Below are positions 5,955 to 6,080 of a stretch of DNA of 6,080 nt, in pieces. The notes below the pieces were generated by a model. That model did not search any database. It had not been told where the DNA came from and saw only the letters and a program-made list of their open reading frames with translations. This DNA is from an uncultured Porphyromonas sp. (GTDB taxonomy: Bacteria; Bacteroidota; Bacteroidia; Bacteroidales; Porphyromonadaceae). The translations under genes and the position numbers were made by a program. Positions within the stretch are counted from its first letter, which is position 1. Each line of letters opens with the position of its first letter. The stretch lies in NCBI GenBank assembly GCA_946997275.1, contig CAMPUN010000080.1:1-6080 (forward strand), read 5' to 3'.

Positions 5955-6080
5955 GTACACAGTTGGGGAGGTGTTACTGAGATGGTACACGGGTTATTTT
6001 TGTTAGTCCTGTGAGCGTACTCATCTGTTAGTTTTGCTCCTGCTGGGGTACACGACTTGTGTCGTCTTTACTGCGGAGGT
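5955..6080. repeat. Weak tandem array, ~31-bp period, running off the window
   Basis: GTACAC or GTACTC recurs at 5955, 5985, 6017 and 6048, spaced 30, 32 and 31 bp. The second and third units also share TTATTTTTG / TTAGTTTTG and GTCCTG / CTCCTG in the same order, and the first and fourth share TTACTG near their ends. Divergence is high, so the call rests mainly on spacing. The array starts right after the 21-bp array and may continue past 6080. No gene is seen in this stretch. Confidence 0.4.

Noticed and set aside
5775..5990. 71-codon - strand frame with seven-residue repeats such as FFRSFIS, FFRRDFP, FFRGNGP
   Set aside because: The heptads are the 21-bp DNA array read in frame. Units of 20, 22 and 23 bp break the frame pattern, and the peptide has no credible signal, domain or start context.
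6052..6065. Small hairpin ACGAC-TTGT-GTCGT as a terminator
   Set aside because: The stem is only 5 bp and no clear T-run follows, so it is too weak to call.

Overview
The window reads as ordinary chromosome of a member of the Bacteroidales, most likely Porphyromonas or a close relative. That placement rests on two identical TATCTTTG boxes (the TAnnTTTG -7 element of Bacteroidetes promoters), little sign of Shine-Dalgarno sequences, tRNAs without an encoded CCA end, moderately high GC, and the protein types present. It is inference; no species can be named from the sequence alone.

Layout. Bases 1-168 hold two tandem tRNA-Asn(GTT) genes on the + strand, the first cut by the window edge, followed by an intrinsic terminator (201-242). 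A second, longer hairpin (251-303) ends the opposite transcript. From 324 to 5641 six genes lie head to tail on the - strand with overlaps or gaps of at most 24 bp (if the long start of the third-from-last gene is used). In transcription order they are: a GT2 polyprenyl-phosphate glycosyltransferase with two C-terminal membrane helices; a small nitroreductase-family flavoprotein; an ApbE-type FMN transferase lipoprotein; a Wzz-like chain-length protein carrying what looks like a dead BY-kinase domain; NadD; and a small DUF2007-like tail-anchored protein. A promoter box lies just upstream of the first gene. An identical box lies at the apbE/wzz-like junction, so the last three genes may also be transcribed alone.

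The right end (5642-6080) has no convincing gene. It holds the promoter of the glycosyltransferase, a 14-bp perfect dyad, a degenerate tandem array with a 20-23 bp period (mostly 21), and a weaker array with a 30-32 bp period that runs off the window. Both periods are close to whole turns of B-DNA.

How the genes fit together: the operon mixes envelope polysaccharide work (sugar transfer to a lipid carrier, chain-length control) with flavin and nicotinamide cofactor functions (FMN transfer to proteins, an FMN oxidoreductase, NAD synthesis). No single pathway links all six. I see no defence system, mobile element or CRISPR array. The items most worth a second look are the degenerate kinase domain and the phased repeats.
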